A stretch of 54,707 bases of DNA from Beijerinckiaceae bacterium (GTDB taxonomy: Bacteria > Pseudomonadota > Alphaproteobacteria > Rhizobiales > Beijerinckiaceae). The notes under the pieces are model-generated. The model saw nothing but the letters and a program-made list of their open reading frames with translations. It had not been told where the DNA came from and made no database searches. A program made the position numbers and the translations under genes. The stretch is from contig CANJJI010000008.1 of the NCBI GenBank assembly GCA_947474545.1, positions 1-54,707 of the forward strand. The letters are read 5' to 3'. This document shows positions 25,001-33,590 of the stretch, in pieces (the first letter of the stretch is position 1; every line of letters begins with the position of its first letter).

Positions 25001-26253
25001 TCATAGCGTTCGGAATCGAAAAACAGCGAGTTGAACATGTTCTCCGCTGTATCAATCGTCGGCGGCTCACCGGGCCGCATAACGCGATAAATGTCGAACA
25101 GCGCTTCTTCGCGTGTCGAGTTTTTGTCTACTGCAAGAGTGTTGCGGATATAGGGGCCGACGTTGATGTGATCGATATCGAGAATCGGCAGATCATGAAA
25201 GCCTTGTTCGACCAGCGAGGTAAGAACCTTGGCGTTCAATTCGTCGCCCGCCTCTGCAAAGATTTCACCGGTGTTGGGATTGTAAAGATCCTCGGCGAGA
25301 TATTGCCCGTAAAGATCCTCATCCTGCTGGCGCAGGAACTTGACACCACGCTCGGCGAGCTGACGTGCACCGCGAACTGTGAGCTTCTTGCCGGCCTCCA
25401 CAACAACCTGACCGGAATCTGCGTCTATAAGATCGACAGACGCCTTCATGCCCTTCATACGATCGGCATCATAAGGCACGCGCCAATAGGCTTCCTTGGT
25501 CTTGGGATCTTCGTGGCGGGTATAGGAAATTGTCTTGTAGAACGTGGACAGGATGTCCATTCCATCCATGCCCAGCGCATACAGCAGCGATGTTACATGG
25601 ATTTTGCGGCGGCGATCGATACGCGCATAAACAATATCCTTGGCGTCGAATTCGATATCGAGCCATGAACCGCGATAAGGAATGATACGAGCAGCAAACA
25701 AAAGCTTGCCGGAGGAATGTGTCTTCCCCTTGTCATGATCAAAGAAGACGCCTGGTGAACGGTGCATCTGCGAAACGATCACACGTTCGGTGCCGTTGAC
25801 AACGAACGTACCATTCATGGTCATGAATGGCATATCGCCCATATAAACGTCCTGCTCCTTGATGTCCTTGACCGACTTGGCGCCTGTATCCGGATCGACA
25901 TCGAACACGATGAGGCGGAGCGTGACTTTCAGAGGCGCAGCATAGGTCATGCCGCGCTGACGGCATTCATCAACATCATATTTCGGTGCCTCAAACTCGT
26001 AACGTACGAATTCCAGCAATGAAGTCTGGGCAAAATCGGAAATCGGGAACACCGATTTGAAAACCGACTGCAAACCTTCGTCGCCACGCCCGCCCTTGGG
26101 CTCGTCGACCATCAGGAACTGGTCGTAAGATGCTTTTTGGACCTCAATGAGGTTAGGCATGGCCGCAACTTCGCCAATGCTTCCGAAGAATTTGCGAATG
26201 CGTTTGCGACCGGTGAAGGATTGAGCTGCAGTTTGAGCCGGTGTCTGAGCCAT
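22093..26253 (-). CDS. rpoB: RNA polymerase subunit beta
   Basis: Second large catalytic subunit of RNA polymerase, 1386 residues. The N-terminal lobes begin [24 protein letters not shown]. The rifampicin-binding cluster [19 protein letters not shown] and [13 protein letters not shown] is intact in the wild-type form. Further on come [12 protein letters not shown] and the C-terminal clamp part with [20 protein letters not shown]. It is preceded by a 291-nt spacer carrying an 11-bp hairpin after rplL and followed by rpoC. Confidence 0.99.
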   Translation of the reverse strand: MAQTPAQTAAQSFTGRKRIRKFFGSIGEVAAMPNLIEVQKASYDQFLMVDEPKGGRGDEGLQSVFKSVFPISDFAQTSLLEFVRYEFEAPKYDVDECRQRGMTYAAPLKVTLRLIVFDVDPDTGAKSVKDIKEQDVYMGDMPFMTMNGTFVVNGTERVIVSQMHRSPGVFFDHDKGKTHSSGKLLFAARIIPYRGSWLDIEFDAKDIVYARIDRRRKIHVTSLLYALGMDGMDILSTFYKTISYTRHEDPKTKEAYWRVPYDADRMKGMKASVDLIDADSGQVVVEAGKKLTVRGARQLAERGVKFLRQQDEDLYGQYLAEDLYNPNTGEIFAEAGDELNAKVLTSLVEQGFHDLPILDIDHINVGPYIRNTLAVDKNSTREEALFDIYRVMRPGEPPTIDTAENMFNSLFFDSERYDLSAVGRVKMNMRLDLDAEDTVRVLRKDDILAVARALVDLRDGRGDIDDIDHLGNRRVRSVGELMENQYRLGLLRMERAIKERMSSVDIDTVMPQDLINAKPAAAAVREFFGSSQLSQFMDQTNPLSEVTHKRRLSALGPGGLTRERAGFEVRDVHPTHYGRICPIETPEGPNIGLINSLATFARVNKYGFIEAPYRRVKDGRVTDEVLYLSAMEEQKHYVAQANASIDKNGMLAEDLIVCRHAGDVMMAPRDRVDYMDVSPKQLVSVAAALIPFLENDDANRALMGSNMQRQAVPLVKADAPLVGTGMEMIVARDSGAAIAARRTGIVDQIDATRIVVRATEEADPSKPGVDIYRLLKFQRSNQSTCINQRPLVKVGDFVRKGDIIADGPSTDLGELALGRNVLVAFMPWNGYNFEDSILLNERIVRDDVFTSIHIDEFEVMARDTKLGPEEITRDIPNVSEEALKNLDEAGIVYIGAEVQAGDILCGKITPKGESPITPEEKLLRAIFGEKAADVRDTSLRVPPGVQGTIVEVRVFNRHGVEKDERAQAIEREEIERLSKDRDDELAILDRNVYARLSSVLTGKVATSGPKSFKKDSKLTRETLDEYPRSQWWTFAIEDDAVMGEIEAMRKQYDEAKKSLENRFLDKVEKLQRGDELPPGVMKMVKVFVAVKRKIQPGDKMAGRHGNKGVVSRILASEDMPFLADGQPVDVVLNPLGVPSRMNVGQILETHLGWACAGLGKQVGETVNAYLRNGNIQPVREKLGTIYGDAGHIKDLDDGAVLELGENLRKGVPIATPVFDGAREKDIVDMLQSAGLDSSGQVTLFDGRTGEAFDRKVTVGYIYILKLHHLVDDKIHARSIGPYSLVTQQPLGGKAQFGGQRFGEMEVWALEAYGAAYTLQEMLTVKSDDVAGRTKVYEAIVRGDDAFESGIPESFNVLVKEMRSLGLNVELTNTLPVELPPPAEAAE

Positions 26254-26477
26254 ATCTTTATTTCACCTCGTCTTGTGGCGGGCCCCGCCGGAGGCCGCAC
26301 GCCCGTCGAATTCCAGTACAGAACCCGTAATTCTTCACTCAACTACGCACGAAATTTTCAGTTCGGCGCGTTCCCGGTTGTTCGCAATCATGCACAGGAC
26401 AAGCCCGCTGCGAACACGATTGCCGTCAAAATATGCCTTTAGAATGGCGTCTAACCGGCATGTTTTGAAGGCAGCAA

Positions 26478-26503
26478 CGGTCCCGGAGCGAACTCCGGGA
26501 CCG
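26478..26503 (-). repeat. UUCG hairpin between rplL and rpoB
   Basis: Perfect 11-bp stem CGGTCCCGGAG / CTCCGGGACCG with a TTCG tetraloop on the transcribed (minus) strand, 42 bases after the rplL stop. No U-run follows. In E. coli an attenuator and an RNase III site lie in the equivalent spacer and set the ratio of ribosomal protein to RNA polymerase. A similar role here is an inference from position. Confidence 0.55.
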
Positions 26504-26544
26504 CGATACGCATGGATCCGATTGCATATGCAACCGGTTCAAAA

Positions 26545-26919
26545 CTACTTGAGTTCGACCTTGGCGCCAGCCTTTTCGAGCTGTGCCTTGAGCTTCTCGG
26601 CCTCGTCCTTGTTGACGCCTTCCTTGACAGGCTTGGGAGCGCCTTCGACCAGATCCTTGGCTTCCTTGAGGCCCAGACCCGTGATCGCACGCACTTCCTT
26701 AATGACTTCGATCTTCTTGTCGCCGGCAGCAGCCAGCATGACAGTGAACTCAGTCTGCTCTTCAACAGCGGCAGCAGGACCGGCAGCCGGGCCAGCGGCA
26801 ACAGCCACGGCAGCAGCGGCGGAAACGCCCCATTTTTCTTCGAGCATCTTGGCGAGCTCAGCAGCCTCAAGCACGGTCAAGCTCGAGAGGTCATCAACGA
26901 TCTTTTCAAGATTTGCCAT
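26545..26919 (-). CDS. rplL: 50S ribosomal protein L7/L12
   Basis: Stalk protein that recruits translation GTPases, 124 residues. The N-terminal dimerisation and L10-binding helix pair comes first ([21 protein letters not shown]), then an Ala/Gly-rich hinge near 34-52. The globular C-terminal domain carries [20 protein letters not shown]. It lies 47 bases after rplJ and is separated from rpoB by 291 bases. Confidence 0.98.
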   Translation of the reverse strand: MANLEKIVDDLSSLTVLEAAELAKMLEEKWGVSAAAAVAVAAGPAAGPAAAVEEQTEFTVMLAAAGDKKIEVIKEVRAITGLGLKEAKDLVEGAPKPVKEGVNKDEAEKLKAQLEKAGAKVELK

Positions 26920-26966
26920 TTTTTCAGTTCCTTAGATGTGTCTGTTTGGTTGGTACAAAAGGCCTC

Positions 26967-27482
26967 TCAGGCCGCGTCCTTGTTGGCATAAGCCCCGAAA
27001 ACCCTTGCGAGCTTGGCCGCTGGCGCATTGGCCAGCTGGGCCAGCTTGGTAGCGGGCGCATTGATGAGCCCGATAAGCTTGGCGCGCATTTCGTCGAGAG
27101 ATGGCATGGTAGCCAGCGTCTTGACGCCGTCAGGGTTCAGGGAAGTCGCACCCATCGCGCCGCCGAGGATGACAAGCTTGTCAAAATCCTTGGCGAAGGC
27201 GACTGCGACCTTCGGCGCCGCGACCGGATCGTCCGAATAGGCGATCAGGGTTGGTCCCTTGAGCAAGGGAGCAATCGAGGCGACACTTGTGCCTTCAAGA
27301 GCGATCTTCGAGAGACGGTTTTTGGTGACCTGAACGGTCGCACCAGCTTCACGCATCCGCTTGCGCAGATTCTGAAGATTGGCGACGGTCAGGCCGGAGT
27401 AGCCCGCAACGACGACAACAGACGCTTTCGTAAAGACGCCATGCATGTCCTCGACGAACTGCTTTTTCTCCGCTCTTTCCAC
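26967..27482 (-). CDS. rplJ: 50S ribosomal protein L10
   Basis: Stalk base protein that binds 23S rRNA and L7/L12 dimers, and autoregulates its own mRNA. It has 171 residues from a GTG at 27482 (encoding [13 protein letters not shown]), the position where the family starts. GGAG lies 9 bases upstream. A frame 27 residues longer exists, but that part shows no L10 similarity and would cover the Shine-Dalgarno. Typical segments are [12 protein letters not shown] and [11 protein letters not shown]. The C-terminal helix is Ala-rich and holds repeated L12-binding motifs. An L10-type leader lies 195 bases upstream. Confidence 0.96.
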   Translation of the reverse strand: MERAEKKQFVEDMHGVFTKASVVVVAGYSGLTVANLQNLRKRMREAGATVQVTKNRLSKIALEGTSVASIAPLLKGPTLIAYSDDPVAAPKVAVAFAKDFDKLVILGGAMGATSLNPDGVKTLATMPSLDEMRAKLIGLINAPATKLAQLANAPAAKLARVFGAYANKDAA

Positions 27483-27676
27483 TTTGGCTCTCTCCGGATG
27501 ACGTAATAGCTGCGACAATTTGAATCGCACAATTCCGCCGGTTGCACTCTGCGCTTCCTTCAATCCTTCTGGACTTCAGGTCACGCGCTGTGTGCCTGTC
27601 CCCGCAACATTTCAATTACGGAACGAAGGTTCCCACCAAACACAAACTGTTCAAAGAACAGAAGAAATCCGGTTTT

Positions 27677-27757
27677 CCCCGTCTATGCTGGCGCCAGAAA
27701 TTCTGGAATTAAGCAGCTTCAGGCAGGCCTGAATCCGCGCCGGCAGTCTCGGACAAG
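27677..27757 (-). ncRNA. L10 leader (autoregulatory mRNA structure)
   Basis: Untranslated structure that in many bacteria binds the L10-(L12)4 complex and represses rplJL translation. On the minus strand an outer stem TGC-C-GGCGC pairs with GGCGC-A... GCA (27737-27745 with 27686-27695, one C.A mismatch). It encloses hairpins TTCAGG-CCTG-CCTGAA and CCAGA-ATT-TCTGG. The conserved-looking unpaired motif GCTTAATT lies at 27707-27714, and GAGACTG precedes the outer stem, as I recall for the known L10 leader family. It lies 195 bases before rplJ and downstream of a candidate promoter, the expected place. Confidence 0.7.
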
Positions 27758-27904
27758 TACATGGCCGCACGCACACAGAGCCAGAGCTCCGGGTCCGCCG
27801 GCCGTTCTGCCTCACGATGGAATTACTGGCGAATTCGCCAAGAAAACCTCCGTGCGGAAGCTGAATGAGGATGTATGGCACCATCCAATCGTGCCATCCC
27901 CGGG

Positions 27905-27933
27905 TTCATAGCCGGGTTTTGCCAGGATGCCAA
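27905..27933 (-). promoter_or_regulatory. Candidate promoter of rplJ-rplL-rpoB-rpoC
   Basis: TTGGCA at 27928-27933, 17 bases of spacer, then TATGAA at 27905-27910 (minus strand). The architecture matches the candidate promoters of secE and mcd in this window. It would start a leader of about 415 nt that includes the L10-binding structure, making the operon independent of the genes inserted upstream. Confidence 0.5.
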
Positions 27934-28316
27934 GGGGGTATTTGCCGAATTTGCTGCGTTGTGAGACGATCCATGCTTATTCCGGCCAGAGTCATGGCTC
28001 ATCATTTGCCCATGTGCCTGGGGACAGTTGGCGGAAAGACTTTGGCGTCAATGCCTATTTCTTTTGGCCCATCGGGCTGTGCGTTGCGGAACTCTGATGC
28101 ATTGATCTCTGTAAGTAGGTTTATCAAACTCGGGTTGTCCTTGAGATGGTCTGTCCTGAGATCGCAATCGCCTGACAGTTGGCCACATGTCCGGAGGGGC
28201 GCGGGACCGCAACAGTCGGGCGCGCCCGCAGGGGGCAATTTAGTTTTATTTGGCCGCCTGCCGGGCGGGTTTGATGAGGTCGTCAGACCTAACCTCAAGC
28301 CAGAAGGAAAAAGATC

Positions 28317-28385
28317 ATGACCACGGAGGACAAGATTGCACGCTGCAAGGCCGCCTGCTGATTGGCCCAGGCATAGAAATCTCCT
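28317..28385 (+). pseudogene. Decayed IS481-type transposase start
   Basis: An ATG at 28317 with an AAGGAAAAAG Shine-Dalgarno opens a 14-codon peptide, MTTEDKIARCKAAC, ending at 28361. From memory, IS481-family transposases start MTTEDKIARRKLSLLELA. Just after the stop the bases still read L-A-Q-A, and with small deletions would continue as a G-N-V-S-like stretch, as in that family. Nothing further of the transposase is visible. It looks like a relic left at the boundary of the inserted block. Confidence 0.35.
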
Positions 28386-28476
28386 TCGTAAAGAGTACGA
28401 TTGGCGAGCATAAGAATAATTCAATGATCACCGGTGGCGAAGTCCATTGTCTTTGCTCCCGAAGGATAAGACTGGC

Positions 28477-29784
28477 TCAAGCCACCACTACCTTGCGCCG
28501 CCACAACGAGCCGCCGCCCTCCCCTGCACGCACACCCAACACCAGAATCGATGCAATCAGGCACGCGATGCCCGCGGCGAAAAACGCCGGAAGGTAAGTA
28601 AGAAAGGCTGTACGGGAGAGGCCGCTTCCATAGGCAGAAATAGCCGAACCCAATTGATGGCAAGCAAACAGCCAGCCATAAACAATTGGCGCTTTCTCTC
28701 GCCCGAAAATTGACCCGCACAGTTTGACTGTCGGCGGCACGGTGGCAATCCAGTCGAGCCCATAAAGCACGGCGAAAATCGACAGGCCAACAACAGACAA
28801 ATCCGAAAACGGCAAATAGAGCAGCGACAGTCCGCGTAAGCCATAATACCAGAACAACAGCCAGCGGCTGTCGAATTTATCCGAAAGATACCCCGAGCCC
28901 AACGATCCCGCCACGTTGAACACACCCATCATTGCGAGTGTCGATGCGGCCACCACCGCGCTTATGCCATAGTCCGCACAGAACGGAATGAAATGTGTCT
29001 GAATCAGGCCGATCGTCGACAACCCGCAAACGAAAAAACTCGCTGCGAGAATCCAGAACATAGATGTCCGCGCTGCCTCGCCTAGCACCGCAAATGACCG
29101 CTTGACCGCCATCAACGGAGTTCCTGTGACGGCAGGCGCAGGCAGCAACGCAGTTTCGCCAAGAGGCGGCAGGCCAACATCCACAGGACGTTCCCGCAGT
29201 AGCAATATGATCAGGAACGCGACGATCACGATAACACTCATGGCTGGCCAAAGCGCCATGCGCCAACCAACCTTCTCGATGAGCGAGGCGGTCATCGGCA
29301 GAAACACCAATTGGCCGCTGCCAACCGCCGCCGTGAAAATGCCGATGACCAGCCCGCGCTTTTGGGTAAACCAGCGGTTCGCCAGGGTGACGCCCAGCGC
29401 CATGGACGTCAGCCCCGTGGCAAAACCATCCACGAAGCCCCAAACGAATATTAATTGCCACAGCTGCGTCATGAATTGGGTAATCGTCATGCTGGTCAGG
29501 ATCAGGCAGAGCGACGTAAGCATGATCCGGCGCATGCCATAGCGCTCGATCATCACAGCCGCGAAAGGCGCCATCAGGCCAAACAACATCATGCGAATGG
29601 CAAGCGCGCTCGAAATCTGCGCCGTATCCCAGCCAAATTCCTTCGAAAGAGGCAGGATAAACGCCCCCGGCAACCCCACTGCACCCGCTGTTGCCAGCGC
29701 CGAAAGGAACGCAACCGCCACAGCGACCCAGCCATAGAAGACGCCACGGGCTGCCAGCGATCTGGCAAGTTGGTCTGCGAACAT
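28477..29784 (-). CDS. MFS transporter, monocarboxylate/oxalate-type
   Basis: Inner-membrane secondary transporter, 435 residues with about twelve hydrophobic spans in two halves separated by a cytoplasmic loop near residues 200-235. The start at 29784 has GGGGGA 5 bases upstream. The segment FYGWVAVAVAF and the MIERYGMRR loop between spans 2 and 3 resemble the oxalate/formate and monocarboxylate branch of the major facilitator superfamily. The substrate is unknown. It is the last gene of the block inserted between rplA and rplJ and starts 113 bases after dgkA. Confidence 0.85.
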   Translation of the reverse strand: MFADQLARSLAARGVFYGWVAVAVAFLSALATAGAVGLPGAFILPLSKEFGWDTAQISSALAIRMMLFGLMAPFAAVMIERYGMRRIMLTSLCLILTSMTITQFMTQLWQLIFVWGFVDGFATGLTSMALGVTLANRWFTQKRGLVIGIFTAAVGSGQLVFLPMTASLIEKVGWRMALWPAMSVIVIVAFLIILLLRERPVDVGLPPLGETALLPAPAVTGTPLMAVKRSFAVLGEAARTSMFWILAASFFVCGLSTIGLIQTHFIPFCADYGISAVVAASTLAMMGVFNVAGSLGSGYLSDKFDSRWLLFWYYGLRGLSLLYLPFSDLSVVGLSIFAVLYGLDWIATVPPTVKLCGSIFGREKAPIVYGWLFACHQLGSAISAYGSGLSRTAFLTYLPAFFAAGIACLIASILVLGVRAGEGGGSLWRRKVVVA

Positions 29785-29897
29785 TCTGATCCCCCGATGG
29801 ATTTGGCGGCAAAGCGCTAGTTTGGAGGTCAGCCTAACCGCGAAAAGCGGTCAATGCCAATTAAGAAAATCAGTCAAAGCAGGCGGCCGCTTGATTG

Positions 29898-30320
29898 TTA
29901 AAATGCCTTGAAAAAATAGGGCCAGAAGGTCAGAACACCGATCATCGCCGCAGCGCCTGCGCAAATCAACACCGCTCCAGCCGCGATATCTTTGGCCTTC
30001 TCAACTGAACCGTGAAATTCGGGCGCAACGACATCACACAGAAACTCAAACGCCGTATTCATGGTCTCTCCAAGCCACACGAACGCAACCGCCGCAATGA
30101 CCCAGCGCCAATCTGACGCTGTCAATCCAAACAACAGGCCGACGAGCGTGACCACCACCGTTATACCCAGATGAACCCATGCGTTATGCTGACTTTTCAG
30201 CATGAAATGGATGCCGGAGGCTGCAAAGCGAAAGCTTTTCAACCGCCCGGCAATTGAGAAATCGCCGGTCCTTATTGCTGGGGACGTGTAGACGTGAGCA
30301 TCATCGCTATTCTCAGACAT
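29898..30320 (-). CDS. dgkA: Diacylglycerol kinase-type lipid kinase
   Basis: Small integral-membrane kinase that phosphorylates diacylglycerol or undecaprenol, 140 residues, about 20 longer than usual at the N-terminus. Three spans are visible (about 50-67, 71-86 and 113-135). The conserved catalytic region reads GETMNTAFEFLCD (Glu85, Asn88, Glu92, Asp96) and EKAKDIAAGAV (Lys108, Asp111). An AGGAG motif precedes the start by 10 bases. It stands between the Ldi-like gene and the MFS gene with gaps above 100 bases, so it need not be cotranscribed. Lipid versus undecaprenol specificity cannot be told. Confidence 0.85.
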   Translation of the reverse strand: MSENSDDAHVYTSPAIRTGDFSIAGRLKSFRFAASGIHFMLKSQHNAWVHLGITVVVTLVGLLFGLTASDWRWVIAAVAFVWLGETMNTAFEFLCDVVAPEFHGSVEKAKDIAAGAVLICAGAAAMIGVLTFWPYFFKAF

Positions 30321-30451
30321 CTCAAATTTTCTCCTTTTGTTTTGCAGCTCGCCAAGCTACGGCGCTATACGGAGGCCGGGCGCCCTGCCAATATCTTATG
30401 ACCGAAAGCAGAATTCCAAACAGGCCCGCAATCAGCGCACAACAGGCCATC

Positions 30452-32392
30452 TTACAACTCCAGAACGAGTTTCAATTCATGTTGCGGTTGGGCCCTGATT
30501 GAAAGCAGCCATTCTCCTTGAGCGGAAGCCGTGAAAGCGGCATGCGAATGCCCCGCGAGCCGGTAGTTTTTGCCGGGCTTCAACCCTCCGAAGGCAACAT
30601 CTAGTTCTTGCCCAGGAGACTGTGGCGCGATGACAGCCGTAAGATTGTTATTATCGCGGCGCGCAGAAAGGCAAATCGCTTCAGGATAGGTCAATGATTT
30701 GATATAAGGTCCTTCCTTTGGCTTCGCCAAACCGATCAATTTGCTAAATTCATTCCTCTGTCCCGCTCGCGCGCATATCTCCACGGCATGCGCCCATACC
30801 GACGCTGCGGGCCTGTGAGTTACTCCATCAACTGTGACGGCAGGACATTCCTCGTCCAGCGCATCCAGGCAGCTTACAGCTATCTCGCAATCTCCCATTT
30901 CATTCGCGGCAAGTGCTGTTGCGGCGTAGGCTGCGGCGCGGCTGAACCGATAATTCCCCGTATCGACAGGCCAGAATGCCTTGCGGTCCAATTTGCCTGC
31001 ATGCCAAATCCGTTCACGCACAAGAAGCCACTGCCGCAGGGCGACGTCCGGCATAATTGCGTTCAGGAAGAAACAAGGCATGGCTTGCGGCATGATTCCT
31101 CCAACCATGGGAAATCCAAATCCCGTTCTTGCAGAACGGCAGCTGACGAACCGGCCGGTTGCGTCAATAAATTCCGCTTCCAGACCGGTACGAAAATGCG
31201 GCATGAGATTTTCCCAGCGTCGCAAATCAAACTGTGTATCGTAAGCTCGTATCGATGAAGCACCAATTGTGTTGCAAATGGGATAGATCCAGTTTGGTTC
31301 ACAGGCAATCAACCCAAATGGCGAAGCAGCCATATGGTCCGCTGTAATGCGAACGAGATCGGCAAACGAATATGCAAAGTTGCGTCCGCTTCGATCCCGA
31401 AGTTGGAGCCCATATTCAACCCCTGAAGCGCTAAGCGGCGAAGCAGCCTGTGCCATCGCCATCTGCAACGCCCCAAAACCGGTGTACATAATATTTTCGC
31501 GCCGGCATGGATCTGGATTCACATCCAGATTCCCCCAAATATTTTCCAGCCGCCAATAGCTCCAAATCCTGTGATCAGATAGTTTCGCGTTAAGCCGGAG
31601 TTGCGCTTCATTGAATGGCCCAGCAAGTGCTGGAGCATACCGGGCCTGAATTGTCGCAAGCGCATAAGCACAAAAATTGATCTGGTAACGCACGGCCGCC
31701 GTTTGAAACTGATCGAGCCATTCAAAGCCCTCAAAAAAATTGACAGGCTGTAAGGCACGGTCGAACAAAAAACGGACGCGTGCAGCATCTTCCAGGCTAA
31801 GTGCGCACTTCTGGGTATTTTCTTCCCGGACAGGCTGAAAAACCGCCACTCGCAATTTGGCATTTGTGGCATCGCGCGCCCGCTTTGCGGTTATACCTCG
31901 CACATACATACCAGCGAATATGAACGCCACACCGGCCAATGCCAAAACTGGCACGGCAACGCGCAATACCGGCCATTCGGCTGGCCCCTGCATCAAGCCT
32001 GCTGAACACGCTGTTAAAAACCAGACCAAGGGTGCAAGCAGGATATTGCCTGTCGCAAACCACATAAAAACTGCCATAGCGAAAAAGCCCATGGACAGCA
32101 TGAACAACATGATGTGCAAGAGACCGTGCCCATGCATTCCCCCATGAAGGAGAAATCCTGCGCCTGGCGCAACTAGGCCCAATCCGAAAGCATCCAGCCC
32201 GCTTCGTGGAAAGCCGAGCGCCAATACAGCGCCAACAACAATAAACAAAGTCCACAGACCCAGAGTTTTATTGATGCGTGAACGAGTCGCCGGGCCGTGC
32301 AGGCTCGCTTTGCCCGGCAAAAGCAATACCCCGGCCTCCCCGCCAATTTCAGCAATTATTGTGTCTGGCGAGCTTAGTCCGGGATTCGACAT
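30452..32392 (-). CDS. Membrane-anchored linalool dehydratase/isomerase-family protein
   Basis: A 646-residue protein from the ATG at 32392. The N-terminal part (about 45-165) holds four or five hydrophobic spans with a His/Gly-rich loop (LLHGGMHGHGLLH, 81-93). From about 200 on it matches linalool dehydratase/isomerase (Ldi) of Castellaniella as I remember it: VRYQINFCAYALA (234-246), ENIMYTGFG (299-307) and CEPNWIYPIC (364-373). The cysteine pair has the same nine-residue spacing as catalytic Cys171/Cys180. Ldi has His after the NIMYKG segment (His129), whereas here it is Phe306. Asp211 may match Asp39, and Tyr45 is not evident. The fold is therefore probably the (alpha/alpha)6 barrel, but substrate and even activity are open. 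A frame 43 codons longer exists without a convincing start. The upstream neighbour is a CE4 deacetylase. Confidence 0.75.
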   Translation of the reverse strand: MSNPGLSSPDTIIAEIGGEAGVLLLPGKASLHGPATRSRINKTLGLWTLFIVVGAVLALGFPRSGLDAFGLGLVAPGAGFLLHGGMHGHGLLHIMLFMLSMGFFAMAVFMWFATGNILLAPLVWFLTACSAGLMQGPAEWPVLRVAVPVLALAGVAFIFAGMYVRGITAKRARDATNAKLRVAVFQPVREENTQKCALSLEDAARVRFLFDRALQPVNFFEGFEWLDQFQTAAVRYQINFCAYALATIQARYAPALAGPFNEAQLRLNAKLSDHRIWSYWRLENIWGNLDVNPDPCRRENIMYTGFGALQMAMAQAASPLSASGVEYGLQLRDRSGRNFAYSFADLVRITADHMAASPFGLIACEPNWIYPICNTIGASSIRAYDTQFDLRRWENLMPHFRTGLEAEFIDATGRFVSCRSARTGFGFPMVGGIMPQAMPCFFLNAIMPDVALRQWLLVRERIWHAGKLDRKAFWPVDTGNYRFSRAAAYAATALAANEMGDCEIAVSCLDALDEECPAVTVDGVTHRPAASVWAHAVEICARAGQRNEFSKLIGLAKPKEGPYIKSLTYPEAICLSARRDNNNLTAVIAPQSPGQELDVAFGGLKPGKNYRLAGHSHAAFTASAQGEWLLSIRAQPQHELKLVLEL

Positions 32393-32489
32393 TTTAAGAA
32401 TGATCCTGATACCAGCTTTATTTTTAAACTCCAGATTGCGGCAAGCAAATGTCCGCGGCGGGCTCAAACGCCTTCTTGTACAGGATGTT

Positions 32490-33446
32490 CTAAATCGATC
32501 CCCGCAAACCAAACGTCTCAAGTCTCAACGTAGCAGCAAATACATCCTGTGTGGCAGGCACTGATTTCTCTCCGGGCTTCGCCATCGCTGTCATGATCGA
32601 GAGTTTTTGCTGTGCACGCGCCATCGCGGTCTGGAATTGTTTTGTTTGCGGAGCACCCAGCCCGGCGACGGCTGCGCGCGCCTCATGAATGTCCGGCACT
32701 ATGTGCACCACCTTGTAACCCCGCTCTTTCAATTGCCTGAGCAATTCCGGCAATATGGCAATCGTGCGTGCCTGGATATCGTGCATCAGCACGATGCCTT
32801 TCCCGCGTGCTTCCAGCTGTTGCAACGGCCGCCGCAGCACGTCTTCCGGGGAAATCTTGCGCCAGTCCTGGCTGTCGATATCGACCGACATGGCAATCAG
32901 TCCGTGATCCACCACAAACTGATCCAAAGCTTTGGAATGGCCAAGGCCTGGAAACCTGAAAAACGGCGACAATTGTTGGCGCTGGCCCGGATCTAGGATC
33001 ATATTGGCTGCTTGAAGCCCGCCGGAAATCTGCGTGGCGGCACCCTGTCCATTGCGCCTGCGATGGAGATAGGCGTGTGACCAGGTATGTGTCCCGATCG
33101 TATGGCCATTATCGGCGACCTGCCGCAACAGTTCGGGATATGCAGCAGCCATCGAGCCGACAGCGAAGAATGTCGCCTTCACACATTCCCGCGCCAGCGC
33201 CTCCAGAACCGCTGGTGTGCGCTTTGGCATCGGCCCATCATCGAACGTAAGCATCACTTCGCGATCCGCCAGATCCAGAGTTTTGCGGTAACTGACTAGG
33301 CCTACCGGGCCATCTCCGGCAGACACTTTCATCGTCCGCGTGGTGCCCAAAACATCCGTGCGGCCAGCGCAATCATTCGCGAAGGCGGCAGCAGAAAAAA
33401 GCAGTAAAAAGCCGGCCGCGCCGGAACGCAAAAACGCAGGACGCAA
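32490..33446 (-). CDS. Secreted polysaccharide deacetylase (CE4, NodB fold)
   Basis: Metal-dependent deacetylase of N-acetylated glycans, probably periplasmic. It has 318 residues from a TTG at 33446, 6 bases after GTGGAG. It opens with a signal peptide (MRPAFLRSGAAGFLLLFSA, cleavage after AFA near 24). CE4 motifs are TFDDGP (Asp69, Asp70), the metal histidines in GTHTWSH (His120, His124), FRFPG (Arg164), DIDSQDW, and IVLMHD (His222), so the active site is complete. A GTG at 33458 is another possible start. It lies just beyond the rplA terminator and is the first gene of the inserted block. Confidence 0.85.
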   Translation of the reverse strand: MRPAFLRSGAAGFLLLFSAAAFANDCAGRTDVLGTTRTMKVSAGDGPVGLVSYRKTLDLADREVMLTFDDGPMPKRTPAVLEALARECVKATFFAVGSMAAAYPELLRQVADNGHTIGTHTWSHAYLHRRRNGQGAATQISGGLQAANMILDPGQRQQLSPFFRFPGLGHSKALDQFVVDHGLIAMSVDIDSQDWRKISPEDVLRRPLQQLEARGKGIVLMHDIQARTIAILPELLRQLKERGYKVVHIVPDIHEARAAVAGLGAPQTKQFQTAMARAQQKLSIMTAMAKPGEKSVPATQDVFAATLRLETFGLRGSI

Positions 33447-33537
33447 AGGTAACTCCACACAGGCAAGCAAAGCATACGAAGACTGTCCAATGTTAACTAT
33501 AAGCCATTGAGAAATGATTGATGGCCTGACGCAACGC

Positions 33538-33566
33538 AAAAAAACGGCGGCCCGATGGGCCGCCGG
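33538..33566 (-). terminator. Intrinsic terminator after rplA
   Basis: On the minus strand a perfect 9-bp stem CGGCGGCCC / GGGCCGCCG with a 3-base loop is followed by seven T residues. It starts 24 bases beyond the rplA stop. It closes the secE-nusG-rplK-rplA unit, so the cargo genes and rplJ must rely on other promoters or on readthrough. Confidence 0.9.
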
Positions 33567-33590
33567 TCGATTCCACGAATAATATAGGTC

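Larger units (their letters stand above)
27483..28476. other. 994-base region without an intact gene, upstream of rplJ
   Basis: From low to high coordinates it holds the rplJ leader (27483-27676), an L10-binding leader structure (27677-27757), a candidate promoter (27905-27933), an unexplained stretch (28000-28310) and a decayed IS481-like transposase start (28317-28385). Open frames of 115-151 codons on both strands (for example 27865-28320 plus and 28002-28424 minus) have no recognisable protein character. The bases TGTCCGG at 28189-28195 could be an old IS end, but no partner was found. Confidence 0.55.

Noticed and set aside
27865-28424. Frames of 151 (plus) and 140 (minus) codons in the rplJ upstream gap
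   Set aside because: Both have unusual composition (many Pro, Gly, Cys, Arg), no convincing ribosome-binding site and no domain; they cover a promoter and an IS relic.
32393-32521. N-terminal extension of the Ldi-like protein
   Set aside because: The extra 43 codons are Arg/Cys-rich, have no good start context and run into the end of the deacetylase gene.
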